A DNA stretch of 64,000 nucleotides from JAIQFL01 sp035295745. GTDB taxonomy: Bacteria; Acidobacteriota; Terriglobia; Bryobacterales; Bryobacteraceae. The stretch spans positions 62,001 to 126,000 of the forward strand of contig DATGIL010000054.1 of assembly GCA_035295745.1 (NCBI GenBank). Direction: 5' to 3'. Shown here piece by piece: positions 52,478-61,985 of the stretch (the first letter of the stretch is position 1; every line of letters begins with the position of its first letter). The notes beneath the pieces are model-generated. The model did no database searches. It was not told where the DNA came from and saw only the letters and a list, made by a program, of their open reading frames with translations. A program made the position numbers and the translations under genes.

Positions 52478-52493
52478 TGACCGAATACGGTCG
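52478..52493 (+). promoter_or_regulatory. Possible single operator site TGACC-N6-GGTCG
   Basis: TGACC 52478-52482, N6, GGTCG 52489-52493, one mismatch to the TGACC-N6-GGTCA core. It lies upstream of the sigma-54 activator gene itself. No GG-N10-GC promoter is found behind it at the expected spacing. Confidence 0.35.
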
Positions 52494-52651
52494 GATCGCG
52501 CAGGCAAAGGCCGTTTTGATGGTAAACTGAGGACGTCGCTGCCATTCTTGGCGTCCATCCTCGGTTGCGAGACACCATTCGGCGATCGTCGAATCGCGCC
52601 TCTCCCCGGCGCTGGCTTCCCTGGATCATCAACGGCGGAAAGAGAGGAGCT

Positions 52652-54772
52652 GTGCATTCCGACTCGAACTCCGCTACCGCACAGGCGCCAGCCAACACCT
52701 GGCTTGTCGAAAACGGTCCGAACGAACTCGAATTACTCTTACGGGCGATTGTCTATCACCCCTCCGCACCGGTCATCATTACGGACGATCAGGGAAATTC
52801 CAAAGACGCGAGTGTAGGGGCCGGAAAGCTGCTGGGGCTTTCGCGCGAACAGATTATCGGCCGCCCAGTGGATGATTTTGCAGATCCGGGTTCCAAGCCT
52901 CGCATGTCGGAACTTTGGAGAGCGCTGCAAAGTGGGGAGCAATCCGGCTCACTCCGCCTGGCTGGCGGCGATGCCCACCCGCGCGATGTAGAGTTCACGG
53001 CCAAAGGGAGCGTTCTGCCAGTACGGAACCTGCTGGTTCTGCGCGACAAGACCGCCCGTGCGGAGACGGGGCATTCCGGAACGGATCCCATTCCCTCGTG
53101 GGTGCAGGACTACGCCCTCTACTTACTGGAACCGGACGGACGCATTGCCGCGTGGTATTCCGGAGCTGCCCGTATTTACGGCTATACGGCGGAGGAGGCC
53201 GTGAATGAGCAGGTCTCGTTACTCTACCCTGGCGAAGATGGGCTTCCAGCAAGGCTGCAGGAGGAGTTCCGCCGGACAGCCGCAGAAGGCCATTCGGGAG
53301 TTGAAGGCTGGCAGGTCCGAAAGGAAGGATCGCGTTTCTGGGCCAACACCATTATGGTGGCGCTCAAGGATGAGAACGGCGAATTGCGCGGGTTTGCCAG
53401 GGCGGTACGCGACTTTACCGACCGCCACGATAGAGATGAGAAGTTACGGCGCAGCCGCGCGCGCCTCCGTCCCGTCCCTACACAGTCGACCATCGCGGGC
53501 GTGGTTTCCGGCGAATTCGACCGCGCCCCCGAGGCGAACGACGCCTTTCTTGCACTGGTCGGCTATAGCCGCAATGATCTGCTCGACGGCCGTCTCAACT
53601 GGCCCGATCTCACTCCTGCTGAATACGCTCCGTTGGATGAGTTGGCGCATGAGGAATGTCTGCGGTTCGGGGCTTGCACGCCTTTTGAGAAGGAACTGAT
53701 CCGCAAAGATGGGATCCGGGTTCCGGTTCTGCTGGTGACTGCCGTGTTGAAACTGTCACCCTTTCGGTGGATCAGCTTTGTGCAGGATCTTCGCGATCGC
53801 GAGCGGACCGAGAGTGTAGAGGCGGAAGGTGGAGAGCCGCAACAGGACTTTGGGGAGATTGTCGGTGTCAGTGCCGCCCTGCGCCGCGTTCAGCGGCAGG
53901 TGGAAGTGGTGGCGCCCACCGATGCAACGGTATTGATTTTAGGGGAGACCGGCACAGGGAAAGAACTGGTGGCACGCGCGGTTCATCGCATAAGCCCGCG
54001 CCATCATCTGCCATTTGTCACATTGAACTGCGCCGCCATTCCGACCGGGCTTCTGGAAAGTGAATTATTCGGCTACGAAAGGGGAGCCTTCACCGGCGCG
54101 CTATCGCAAAAGATCGGCCGCTTTGAGATGGCCAACCGGGGCACTCTGTTTCTGGACGAAGTTGGCGACATCCCGTTGGACCTGCAGCCGAAGCTGCTCC
54201 GCGCCTTACAGGAGAAGGCTTTTGAGCGGTTGGGCGGCACCAAAACCATCCCCATCGATGTCCGGCTCGTAGCGGCAACCAACCGTAACCTTACCCAGAT
54301 GATGGGCGACAAATTGTTTCGAAGCGATCTTTACTACCGGCTGAAAGTCTTTCCAATCACCACGCCTCCATTGCGAGACCATGCCGAAGACATACCGGTC
54401 CTGGTCCGCCACTTCACCAAGAAATACGCGGAGAAAATGGGCCGCCACATCGACAAAATCCCTGCCGACACCATGCGCGCCCTGGTGAGTTGGAGTTGGC
54501 CGGGCAACGTTCGGGAACTCGAAAACTTCATCGAGCGGGCCGTGATTCTTTCCAGCGGGTCCAGCCTGCGTGCTCCGTTGGGCGAAATACGGGAGGCTGT
54601 CGCTCAATCGAACGGGGGCGCGACCCTCGAAGAGGTGGAGCGAGATCATATTATGAAGATCCTCAGGGAAAGCGATCGTGTTGTCACCACGGCTGCCACG
54701 CGCCTCGGACTGCACCGGACTACCCTGAACGCCATGATGAAGAAGCTGGGCATCTCCCGCCGGGATCTTTGA
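52652..54772 (+). CDS. PAS-PAS-PAS sigma-54-dependent transcriptional activator
   Basis: 706 residues from GTG 52652 (AGGAG just upstream; the frame stays open to a TTG at 52565). Three PAS-like domains (about 25-135, 145-265, 270-385) precede an AAA+ sigma-54 interaction domain with Walker A GETGTGKE (431-438), the GAFTGA loop (478-483), FLDEVGDIPLDLQ Walker B and SWPGNVRELENFIERAV. The C terminus has a Fis-type HTH (TLEEVERDHIMKILRES...TAATRLGLHRTTLNAMMKKLGI). It lacks a receiver domain, so it should sense a ligand, redox state or protein partner through PAS. Candidate regulator of the operator arrays at 48301, 49425 and 55571. Confidence 0.93.
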   Translation: MHSDSNSATAQAPANTWLVENGPNELELLLRAIVYHPSAPVIITDDQGNSKDASVGAGKLLGLSREQIIGRPVDDFADPGSKPRMSELWRALQSGEQSGSLRLAGGDAHPRDVEFTAKGSVLPVRNLLVLRDKTARAETGHSGTDPIPSWVQDYALYLLEPDGRIAAWYSGAARIYGYTAEEAVNEQVSLLYPGEDGLPARLQEEFRRTAAEGHSGVEGWQVRKEGSRFWANTIMVALKDENGELRGFARAVRDFTDRHDRDEKLRRSRARLRPVPTQSTIAGVVSGEFDRAPEANDAFLALVGYSRNDLLDGRLNWPDLTPAEYAPLDELAHEECLRFGACTPFEKELIRKDGIRVPVLLVTAVLKLSPFRWISFVQDLRDRERTESVEAEGGEPQQDFGEIVGVSAALRRVQRQVEVVAPTDATVLILGETGTGKELVARAVHRISPRHHLPFVTLNCAAIPTGLLESELFGYERGAFTGALSQKIGRFEMANRGTLFLDEVGDIPLDLQPKLLRALQEKAFERLGGTKTIPIDVRLVAATNRNLTQMMGDKLFRSDLYYRLKVFPITTPPLRDHAEDIPVLVRHFTKKYAEKMGRHIDKIPADTMRALVSWSWPGNVRELENFIERAVILSSGSSLRAPLGEIREAVAQSNGGATLEEVERDHIMKILRESDRVVTTAATRLGLHRTTLNAMMKKLGISRRDL

Positions 54773-54777
54773 CGCGG

Positions 54778-54793
54778 AGCGTCCATGGACGCT
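54778..54793. promoter_or_regulatory. Perfect 16-bp palindrome behind the activator gene
   Basis: AGCGTCCATGGACGCT lies 6 bp after the stop of the activator gene. It may be the stem of a terminator (no T-run) or a protein-binding site. Confidence 0.35.
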
Positions 54794-55041
54794 GTAAGAA
54801 CGTAGCATTCCCTTGCGAGGCTTCACCGGTTTTGACGGATTTGCCAACGCGGCGAATCCTGGCGATCGACTCATCCGGAATTCTTGCAATGAAGCTGTGA
54901 ACTGTGGCTGATGAAGTGCTTTATTTACCCGGGAGCGACATCTAAAACTCGTCCACCAACAAGCCGCGCTGCCCTCCAATTCCGGAGAGCAACCACTTTC
55001 TCGGTGATAAGACGCGACTTTTACCTGCGCAATGTGAGTTC

Positions 55042-55467
55042 ATGCCAACTCCGTCAGAGAAAACGGTTCCGGAAACCATCCTTGTGGTGGAAGACGTGGC
55101 GATTGTCCTGCGAGTTGTCACGAAGATTCTGAAGCGGGCTGGCTTTACGGTGCTGTCGGCCAGCACTTCGTCGGAGGCTTCGGACTTCGTTGCCAACTTT
55201 CCGGGGCCCATCCAGCTGCTTATTTCTGATGTGGAAATGCCCGATATTCCCGGTCCCGATCTCGCGATCAAATTGAGGACAATACGGCCGGAGTTGCGCG
55301 TCATCCTGATGTCTGGCCACGCCGACGGCGCCCTGCTGGTCCTCAACTACGGTTGGCACTTCATGCGAAAGCCTTTTCTGGCATCGTTGCTGGTGGCCAC
55401 CGTTAGAGACGTCTTGGCCGATGTTAGTCGCGAGCAGTCGCCGGATCGCTTTGATACACGTCTGTGA
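55042..55467 (+). CDS. Receiver-only response regulator, copy 2
   Basis: 141 residues, paralogue of the regulator at 52004. Receiver residues E17-D18, D63 (LLISDVEMPD), S91 and K110 are all present; the shared DGALLVLNYGWHFMRKPF motif replaces the usual alpha4-beta5 sequence. The pair brackets the sigma-54 activator, suggesting a duplicated phospho-relay input, but no kinase is in the window. A weak GG-N10-GC element (54905-54920) lies 120 bp upstream. Confidence 0.85.
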   Translation: MPTPSEKTVPETILVVEDVAIVLRVVTKILKRAGFTVLSASTSSEASDFVANFPGPIQLLISDVEMPDIPGPDLAIKLRTIRPELRVILMSGHADGALLVLNYGWHFMRKPFLASLLVATVRDVLADVSREQSPDRFDTRL

Positions 55468-55570
55468 TTTCCGGTTTCGATAGGAGCTCCGCACCTGATC
55501 TTGATTCTTTTGAAGAGACCCGCGGGCGAAGTCGTGCCCGAGACGGTGCATTGACCACCGGCGTCTGGGG

Positions 55571-55604
55571 TGACCATACTGCGTCACTTGACCGCCAGAG
55601 GTCA
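55571..55604 (+). promoter_or_regulatory. Operator array TGACC-N6-CGTCA-N2-TGACC-N6-GGTCA
   Basis: TGACC 55571-55575, CGTCA 55582-55586, TGACC 55589-55593, GGTCA 55600-55604. The last three half-sites repeat the [C/G]GTCA-N2-TGACC-N6-GGTCA layout seen at 49425, and the -24 GG follows after exactly 64 nt in both cases. Confidence 0.65.
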
Positions 55605-55667
55605 CTTCCTTTCCCAGGTGACATCTAGAAAGCCTCGATCGGTGAATCGGCTCAACGAAGATCGACA

Positions 55668-55683
55668 TGGTGCACGCCGTGCA
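55668..55683 (+). promoter_or_regulatory. Candidate sigma-54 promoter of the SYLF-groESL gene string
   Basis: TGGTGCACGCCGTGCA: GG 55669-55670, N10, GC 55681-55682, 8 of 12 consensus bases. It also contains a perfect 15-bp palindrome (55670-55684, GTGCACG-C-CGTGCAC). ATG of the SYLF gene is about 60 bp downstream. Confidence 0.5.
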
Positions 55684-55743
55684 CTACGGATGCTGTCGCC
55701 AATAAACACGGAGTTTAACGATCGACGATGAGGTCCATTCGAA

Positions 55744-56460
55744 ATGAGAATCATTCTGGCGGCTGCTCTGGCAATTGTGCCCCTGCTGGCAAAAGATAAC
55801 GAAAGCGAGAAGCGGCTCAACGAAGCCACCGCGGTATTCTCGGAGGTCATGTCAGCTCCCGACAAGGGCATTCCCCAAGATCTGCTGGAGAAAGCTCACT
55901 GTATCGTCATCGTTCCGAGCGTGAAGACCGCAGCTTTCCTGGTTGGCGGCAAATATGGCAAAGGTTACGTGTCGTGCCGGGGCAAAGACGGAATCGGCTG
56001 GTCGGCTCCTGGTAGCGTGCGCATCGAGGGGGGCAGCGTAGGGTTCCAGATCGGCGGGTCGACCACGGATCTGATCATGCTGGTGATGAATGCGCGCGGA
56101 GCGGACAAACTGCTTTCGAGCAAATTCACCCTGGGAGCCGAAGGATCAGTGGCCGCCGGCCCGGTTGGACGCACGGCGACTGCTCAAACCGACGCGCAGA
56201 TGCACGCCGAGATTCTCTCTTGGTCGAGGTCTCAAGGATTGTTTGCCGGCATTGCACTGGAAGGCGCAACCCTCCGGCAGGATCTGGACGACAACGCTGA
56301 GATCTACGGCGAAAAGTCAGAGAACCGGCAAATCCTTTCCACATCGACGCCTACGCCGCGGGCTGCCGAGGGCTTGATCGCGCTGCTGAACAAGTACTCG
56401 TCGCGAGAGCGCGCCCCAGGCTCGGGCAGTATTAGTGGACGAAGACAGGTTTTCACATGA
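55744..56460 (+). CDS. Exported SYLF-domain lipid-binding protein (YSC84-like)
   Basis: 238 residues with a short signal peptide (MRIILAAALAIVPLLA). The SYLF domain spans most of the rest: LEKAHCIVIVPSVKTAAFLVGGKYGKGYVSCR, W-S-APGSVRIEGGSVGFQIGGSTTDLIMLVMN and YSWSRSQGLFAGIALEGATL-like motif (LSWSRSQGLFAGIALEGA). SYLF proteins bind phosphoinositides in eukaryotes; exported bacterial members are envelope-stress-type proteins of unknown role. First gene of the string that ends with groEL; overlaps the next gene by 4 bp. Confidence 0.9.
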   Translation: MRIILAAALAIVPLLAKDNESEKRLNEATAVFSEVMSAPDKGIPQDLLEKAHCIVIVPSVKTAAFLVGGKYGKGYVSCRGKDGIGWSAPGSVRIEGGSVGFQIGGSTTDLIMLVMNARGADKLLSSKFTLGAEGSVAAGPVGRTATAQTDAQMHAEILSWSRSQGLFAGIALEGATLRQDLDDNAEIYGEKSENRQILSTSTPTPRAAEGLIALLNKYSSRERAPGSGSISGRRQVFT

Positions 56461-57164
56461 AAAATACAATGAATAGACTTCAACAGATAGCATTGCGATC
56501 GGCTCTTCCCCTAGTCCTGGTGATGGCAGCGATGCCGGCAACGATGCGGGCGGGAGATCTCTCCACGTATCGGACTTTTCGGCTGGGGATGGACCTCGCC
56601 ACGGTCGCCAAACAGACCGGCACAAACCCGTCTCTAGTAAAGGTGATCCATAGCCGCCCGGCTCTGATCCAGGAACTGGAATGGCACCCCCAACCTCTGG
56701 GCGCCAGTGCTCAAACCGATCCTGCCAAGAACGTGGTCTTCAGCTTCTACAATGGCGAGCTTTATCGCATCGGGGTTGACTATGACCGTTATGAAACCGA
56801 GGGGTTGACAGTCGACGATTACGTAGATGCGATCTCGACAGCGTATGGGCCCGCCACCAGACCTCCCGCTCCGGCCAAACGGTCGGCCGGCGGTTACGGC
56901 GACCCGGATGAGACCGTTGCGCAATGGCAGGACTCCGAGCATCGTTTCGACCTGATTCGCGATTCCTACGGCCCCACCTTCAAGCTGGTTGGCGTTACTA
57001 AGACATTGGAAGAGTCGGCCAAGGCTGCCAATCTGGAGGCGAAACGGCTCGATGATCAGGAAGCGCCGCAAAGAGATGCCGCGCGGCTGGCGAGTGATGA
57101 AGCCACAGCCAAAGCCAAGTTGGACAAGGCGAGGCTTCTGAATAAACCCAAGTTTCGTCCATAA
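56457..57164 (+). CDS. Exported hypothetical protein with charged C-terminal helix
   Basis: 235 residues; the ATG overlaps the SYLF stop (ATGA). Signal peptide (...SALPLVLVMAAMPATMRA), then a globular domain (YRTFRLGMDLATVAKQTG..., NVVFSFYNGELYRIGVDYDRYETEGLTVDDYVDAISTAYG) and a Lys/Asp/Ala-rich helix at the end. No family assigned. Translationally coupled to the SYLF protein, so probably a functional partner. Confidence 0.75.
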   Translation: MKNTMNRLQQIALRSALPLVLVMAAMPATMRAGDLSTYRTFRLGMDLATVAKQTGTNPSLVKVIHSRPALIQELEWHPQPLGASAQTDPAKNVVFSFYNGELYRIGVDYDRYETEGLTVDDYVDAISTAYGPATRPPAPAKRSAGGYGDPDETVAQWQDSEHRFDLIRDSYGPTFKLVGVTKTLEESAKAANLEAKRLDDQEAPQRDAARLASDEATAKAKLDKARLLNKPKFRP

Positions 57165-57205
57165 GTCCGAGCTTTAACGAGATGCCAAACGAAGGAGTTC
57201 ACAAT

Positions 57206-57418
57206 ATGACGAACGATCAACCTGCTGGCCTTACCTTTCACGAAGGTGACGAAGTGGTATTGGCCCTCGGTACGTACCAGGGCACTTTGGGAGTCTTTCT
57301 GCGGCTCAAAGAGGATATCAACTGGGCGGATATTCGGGAGCGCAATGGCGAGATTCATAGCCACCCCGTGGTATGGCTGGCTCATTCCCCAACCGCAACC
57401 CCTGGTTCGGTGAATTAA
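57206..57418 (+). CDS. Small SH3-like hypothetical protein
   Basis: 70 residues from ATG 57206 (AAGGAG 8 bases upstream; ATG 57182 is in frame without such a site). Short beta-rich sequence LTFHEGDEVVLALGTYQGTLGVFLRLKEDINWADI resembles a KOW/SH3-like barrel. Function unknown. Seven bp ahead of the next gene. Confidence 0.65.
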   Translation: MTNDQPAGLTFHEGDEVVLALGTYQGTLGVFLRLKEDINWADIRERNGEIHSHPVVWLAHSPTATPGSVN

Positions 57419-57424
57419 GGTCCT

Positions 57425-57802
57425 ATGGCCGACACAATCATCGCCGGGACCATACGGGTTCAGGAAGACACTCAGTTGCCGGGATCCCTGCTTCACGCCG
57501 GGTCTGATTCGAATGGGTGGGCTATGGTTGACGGAACCAGCTCAGCATTCGAGAAGGCTCTGCAGGATGCCGGATTGACGTTTTTCTTCATGGCAGGCGA
57601 GATCAAGACAACGGTGTTCGGATTTGACCGGCAAAAGGCGCTGGCTTCCGCGATGAAACGACTCATCACGAACGTGAAATCGCAGCACTGCAACAGCATT
57701 GAGATTACGCGGGTCACGGACGGTTCCTTCTTACGTGTGCCCTGCGTGAGTGTGTACGCTCACCCGCGCCACGTTCAGGAAGGCACGCGGTTTTCGGGCT
57801 AG
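57425..57802 (+). CDS. Hypothetical cytoplasmic protein
   Basis: 125 residues without signal peptide or membrane helix. Mixed alpha/beta sequence (GWAMVDGTSSAFEKALQDAGLTFFFMAGEIKTTVFGFDRQKALASAMKRLI); no family recognised. Packed between the SH3-like gene and groES in the same direction. Confidence 0.65.
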   Translation: MADTIIAGTIRVQEDTQLPGSLLHAGSDSNGWAMVDGTSSAFEKALQDAGLTFFFMAGEIKTTVFGFDRQKALASAMKRLITNVKSQHCNSIEITRVTDGSFLRVPCVSVYAHPRHVQEGTRFSG

Positions 57803-57860
57803 CGCGATCTTGCGGCCGCTACGCTTTTAGCGGAATTCATTTCTTTGAGGAGACAGCATC

Positions 57861-58178
57861 ATGCAGATTCGACCTTTATATGACCGCATCGTGGTGAAGC
57901 GGATCGAGGAACAGGAAACCACGCGCAACGGCATCGTCATTCCGGATTCGGCCAAGGAAAAGCCCCAGGAAGGCGAAGTAATGGCGATAGGAAAAGGTAA
58001 ACGACTCGAGGATGGCACAATCGTGCCGCCCGATGTCAAAACCGGCGACCGCATTCTGTTCGGTAAGTATTCGGGCAACGAGATCAAGCTCGACGGTACG
58101 GACTACATCATCATGCGAGAGGATGATGTCCTCGGCGTTTTGGCGCCAGCCTCCAAAGCACTCTCGAAGGCAAGTTAA
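57861..58178 (+). CDS. groES: Co-chaperonin GroES
   Basis: 105 residues: IRPLYDRIVVKRIEEQETTRNGIVIPDSAKEKP opening, mobile loop, GEVMAIGKGKRLEDG and the C-terminal DYIIMREDDVLGVL. Caps the GroEL chamber. GAGGAG 9 bases upstream of the ATG. Neither a CIRCE inverted repeat nor an obvious sigma-70 promoter is in the 58 bp upstream, unlike a typical HrcA-controlled groESL. Confidence 0.96.
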   Translation: MQIRPLYDRIVVKRIEEQETTRNGIVIPDSAKEKPQEGEVMAIGKGKRLEDGTIVPPDVKTGDRILFGKYSGNEIKLDGTDYIIMREDDVLGVLAPASKALSKAS

Positions 58179-58208
58179 CGCAGAATCCGAAGCAACCAGG
58201 AGACATCC

Positions 58209-59795
<1,587 letters not shown>

Positions 59796-59802
59796 GTCTG
59801 GG

Positions 59803-60036
59803 ATGAACAAGAGACTGGCAAAGCGCCACAAGCGGCAGGTCGCCCGCGAGAAGCACAAGGTCAGGCTTTCGGGTCCTGATGTGAGAACCCCGGAGCAGCT
59901 AGCAGCAGCGCGGGAGGCCAGCCGCGCTGTGTCCGGGAGGTCCAACGCGCCGCATCTGCATTACTCCGCGAGGCCGGCTCGAAATCCCGCCGCTCCCACC
60001 GTGCCGGATGCAGAGAGAGACGTGGGTGGAATGTGA
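59803..60036 (+). CDS. Small basic protein
   Basis: 77 residues, highly basic N terminus (MNKRLAKRHKRQVAREKHKVRL) followed by a low-complexity Ala/Pro/Arg-rich tail. Could be a nucleic-acid-binding or intrinsically disordered peptide. Begins 7 bp after groEL and overlaps the next gene (GTGA). Confidence 0.6.
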   Translation: MNKRLAKRHKRQVAREKHKVRLSGPDVRTPEQLAAAREASRAVSGRSNAPHLHYSARPARNPAAPTVPDAERDVGGM

Positions 60037-60224
60037 TGCGCGCCAAAGTGAACCTGTTCACTTCACGTTGCCCGCATTGCAGGTCCATCGACTTCCGAGC
60101 GGTCGGCACTCGAAACGCCATGGAGGCCGCTTTCCACTGGCTCCTGCAGCCGTGTCACTGCGATCTTTGCGGTCAACGCTTCTTTCTGCTCCGCTGGCGC
60201 CCGGTCGTCGTAAACACAGCGTAG
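60033..60224 (+). CDS. Small zinc-finger-like protein
   Basis: 63 residues, MMRAKVNLFTSRCPHCRSIDFRAVGTRNAMEAAFHWLLQPCHCDLCGQRFF...; two Cys pairs (CPHC and CDLC) could bind one zinc. Start GTG 60033 overlaps the previous stop, with an ATG at 60036 directly after. Last gene of the plus-strand string starting at 55744. Confidence 0.65.
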   Translation: MMRAKVNLFTSRCPHCRSIDFRAVGTRNAMEAAFHWLLQPCHCDLCGQRFFLLRWRPVVVNTA

Positions 60225-60416
60225 GCGAGCTGCGTTTGACCTGCCGCTCGAAGAGGTCCGAAGAGATAAGGGTCAACTACTGGCCCGCTCGCCGTCCCGC
60301 TTGGTCGCCCGATCAAAAAGGGCCTGCGAGCGCCGATTGGTGCGGGGATGCCCAATTGTCACTCATGACCTCTCCCGAGAGGAGGGCGCTACAGTCGCAG
60401 GTTTCGCGCACGTCTT

Positions 60417-60950
60417 TCATCTTCCTGCAACCGCCAGATAGTTCTTCTTTATGGATTCAGCCAACGCGCGGGTCTCAGGTTTCCAACCCCGATATGGCGC
60501 CGCAAGAAAAATCAGCAAAGCGCCCTCACGGAAAAACTCGTAGCTGGTTCTTCCGGATTCCGTCACGACCACCAACTTGCGCTTCGACAGCAGACTCGCT
60601 GCCTGCCGCGCATCCGCCTCCGTTTTGAGCTCGAGCTGTTCCACATCCAGGCGCTCATCGTGGAACAACAGGTACGCGAAATAGTGGTTCTTCAGACCGG
60701 CGAAGTACCGTCGGTCAACGAATTTTCCGAGATCGTGTAGCAGGGCCGAAGTGTGATCGCATGGCGAGCTTTCGTCCACAAACTCCACCGGATCGCTGCC
60801 CGCAATCGATTTCTCAATCGCGGCCCGCAAGGAATTGGAACTGCCGGCCTCTTTCTGTATGCATTGCTCAATCTTGACGGCTCTCTGCGCACGCGCCTGC
60901 AGGGGCGCCAGGATCAAGACGGTTAGAACGGGAGCAAGGGGTGATGTCAT
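60417..60950 (-). CDS. Exported hypothetical protein next to the YkuD-like gene
   Basis: 177 residues from ATG 60950, signal peptide MTSPLAPVLTVLILAPLQARAQ. Mature part alpha/beta (VDESSPCDHTSALLHDLGKFVDRRYFAGLKNHYFAYLLFHDERLDVEQLELK...) with two cysteines; no family recognised. A longer start at 60989 would overlap the neighbour. It follows the YkuD-like gene by 28 bp on the same strand. Confidence 0.6.
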   Translation of the reverse strand: MTSPLAPVLTVLILAPLQARAQRAVKIEQCIQKEAGSSNSLRAAIEKSIAGSDPVEFVDESSPCDHTSALLHDLGKFVDRRYFAGLKNHYFAYLLFHDERLDVEQLELKTEADARQAASLLSKRKLVVVTESGRTSYEFFREGALLIFLAAPYRGWKPETRALAESIKKNYLAVAGR

Positions 60951-60978
60951 GATGGTCACTGCAGTGCCGTGGAACCGG

Positions 60979-61662
60979 TCATTCGCCAAAAAGGTCCTTC
61001 CGTTTGACTTTGCGCGTCAGCTTTTTCTTGATGTCCGGGGCGTCCGCCTGTTTCATCTCGATCACCAGCTTGCGGTTGCTCACCAGGTCTTTGATCGCGG
61101 CGTCCGACTTCGCAACCATCTGCGGAGTGGGTTTCGTGCCGGCTGTATCGCTGGATTTGATCGCCGCATATTGGGACGAACCAGAAAGGGATGCGATCTT
61201 CAGCTTGAAGAAGTTGAAATTGCCAATGATTTCGATGCAACCCGCCGAGCCAAATCCCACGTCGTCCAGGGTCTCCGGACCCCCATGGATGTAGAAGGCA
61301 CCTTGCATCACGATCGCACCATGGAAAGTGGAGTGGCGATTGTGAATCTCGTAATCGGCGAGATAGGTGGAAACCGTAATCGTCCTTGCACTCGACAGTC
61401 CGGCGCTTAACCAACCCCGTGCGCCGTATTCCGTATCGGGCTTCTTGGGATCATTGTAATACGGCATAAATCGAGGAGCTTGGAATTCGAATTTCTGGTC
61501 CGCCCCATCGTCGTCTTTGCCCGAAACGACCAGCTGGTACACCGGCACTTCGTAAAGCTCGATCCAGTTCTGGTCCGTAAAGGAATCTTCGGGATAGGAG
61601 CGGGCCTCGTACTTGCCAACCACTTTGGCACTGACGAGGATTTCCACTTTCCTGAGAGCCAT
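60979..61662 (-). CDS. Protein with YkuD-like HGG...SAGC motif
   Basis: 227 residues without a signal peptide. Around residues 120-145 it reads GAFYIHGGPETLDDVGFGSAGCIEI: H126, then S139-x-G141-C142. This resembles the catalytic His...[S/T]xGC of L,D-transpeptidases and related cysteine hydrolases acting on peptidoglycan peptides. The N-terminal half is beta-rich and unassigned and the C-terminal tail is strongly basic. The call rests on this short motif only. Directly followed by a signal-peptide protein. Confidence 0.5.
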   Translation of the reverse strand: MALRKVEILVSAKVVGKYEARSYPEDSFTDQNWIELYEVPVYQLVVSGKDDDGADQKFEFQAPRFMPYYNDPKKPDTEYGARGWLSAGLSSARTITVSTYLADYEIHNRHSTFHGAIVMQGAFYIHGGPETLDDVGFGSAGCIEIIGNFNFFKLKIASLSGSSQYAAIKSSDTAGTKPTPQMVAKSDAAIKDLVSNRKLVIEMKQADAPDIKKKLTRKVKRKDLFGE

Positions 61663-61985
61663 CTGTGCGCCTCCAGCCAGGAGAAATCACTGATAATTAC
61701 ACCAAGCGAAACTTCATCTGGAAAAGGTACGAAGTGGCGCCGGCGAATAGTTGAAGACCTTTTTGCGGATTGGTACTATCCGACCCCGAGGTGCGGCCTT
61801 CGGTTTGCCGCCCCTGGGCAGACTACGATCAACCAGGCAACCGCCGGGCGAGCGCTTCCCGCCCGCGCCATTCTTGGTTGCCGGAACGTCGGTTGGGTAG
61901 CATTCTGCGACGGCAGCTGCACAGGCCGCGGATATCGCCGTGGTGACTACGATTACCAAGTGTTTTCTGTGCCGAATCGAGATCT
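61663..61985. other. Intergenic stretch between YkuD-like gene and M56 remnant
   Basis: About 320 bp with no believable coding frame; may hold further eroded parts of the M56 gene or a partner repressor gene, but I cannot demonstrate either. Confidence 0.3.

Noticed and set aside
57803..57860. Search for a CIRCE element or heat-shock promoter ahead of groES
   Set aside because: No TTAGCACTC-N9-GAGTGCTAA-like repeat and no clear -35/-10 pair is present.
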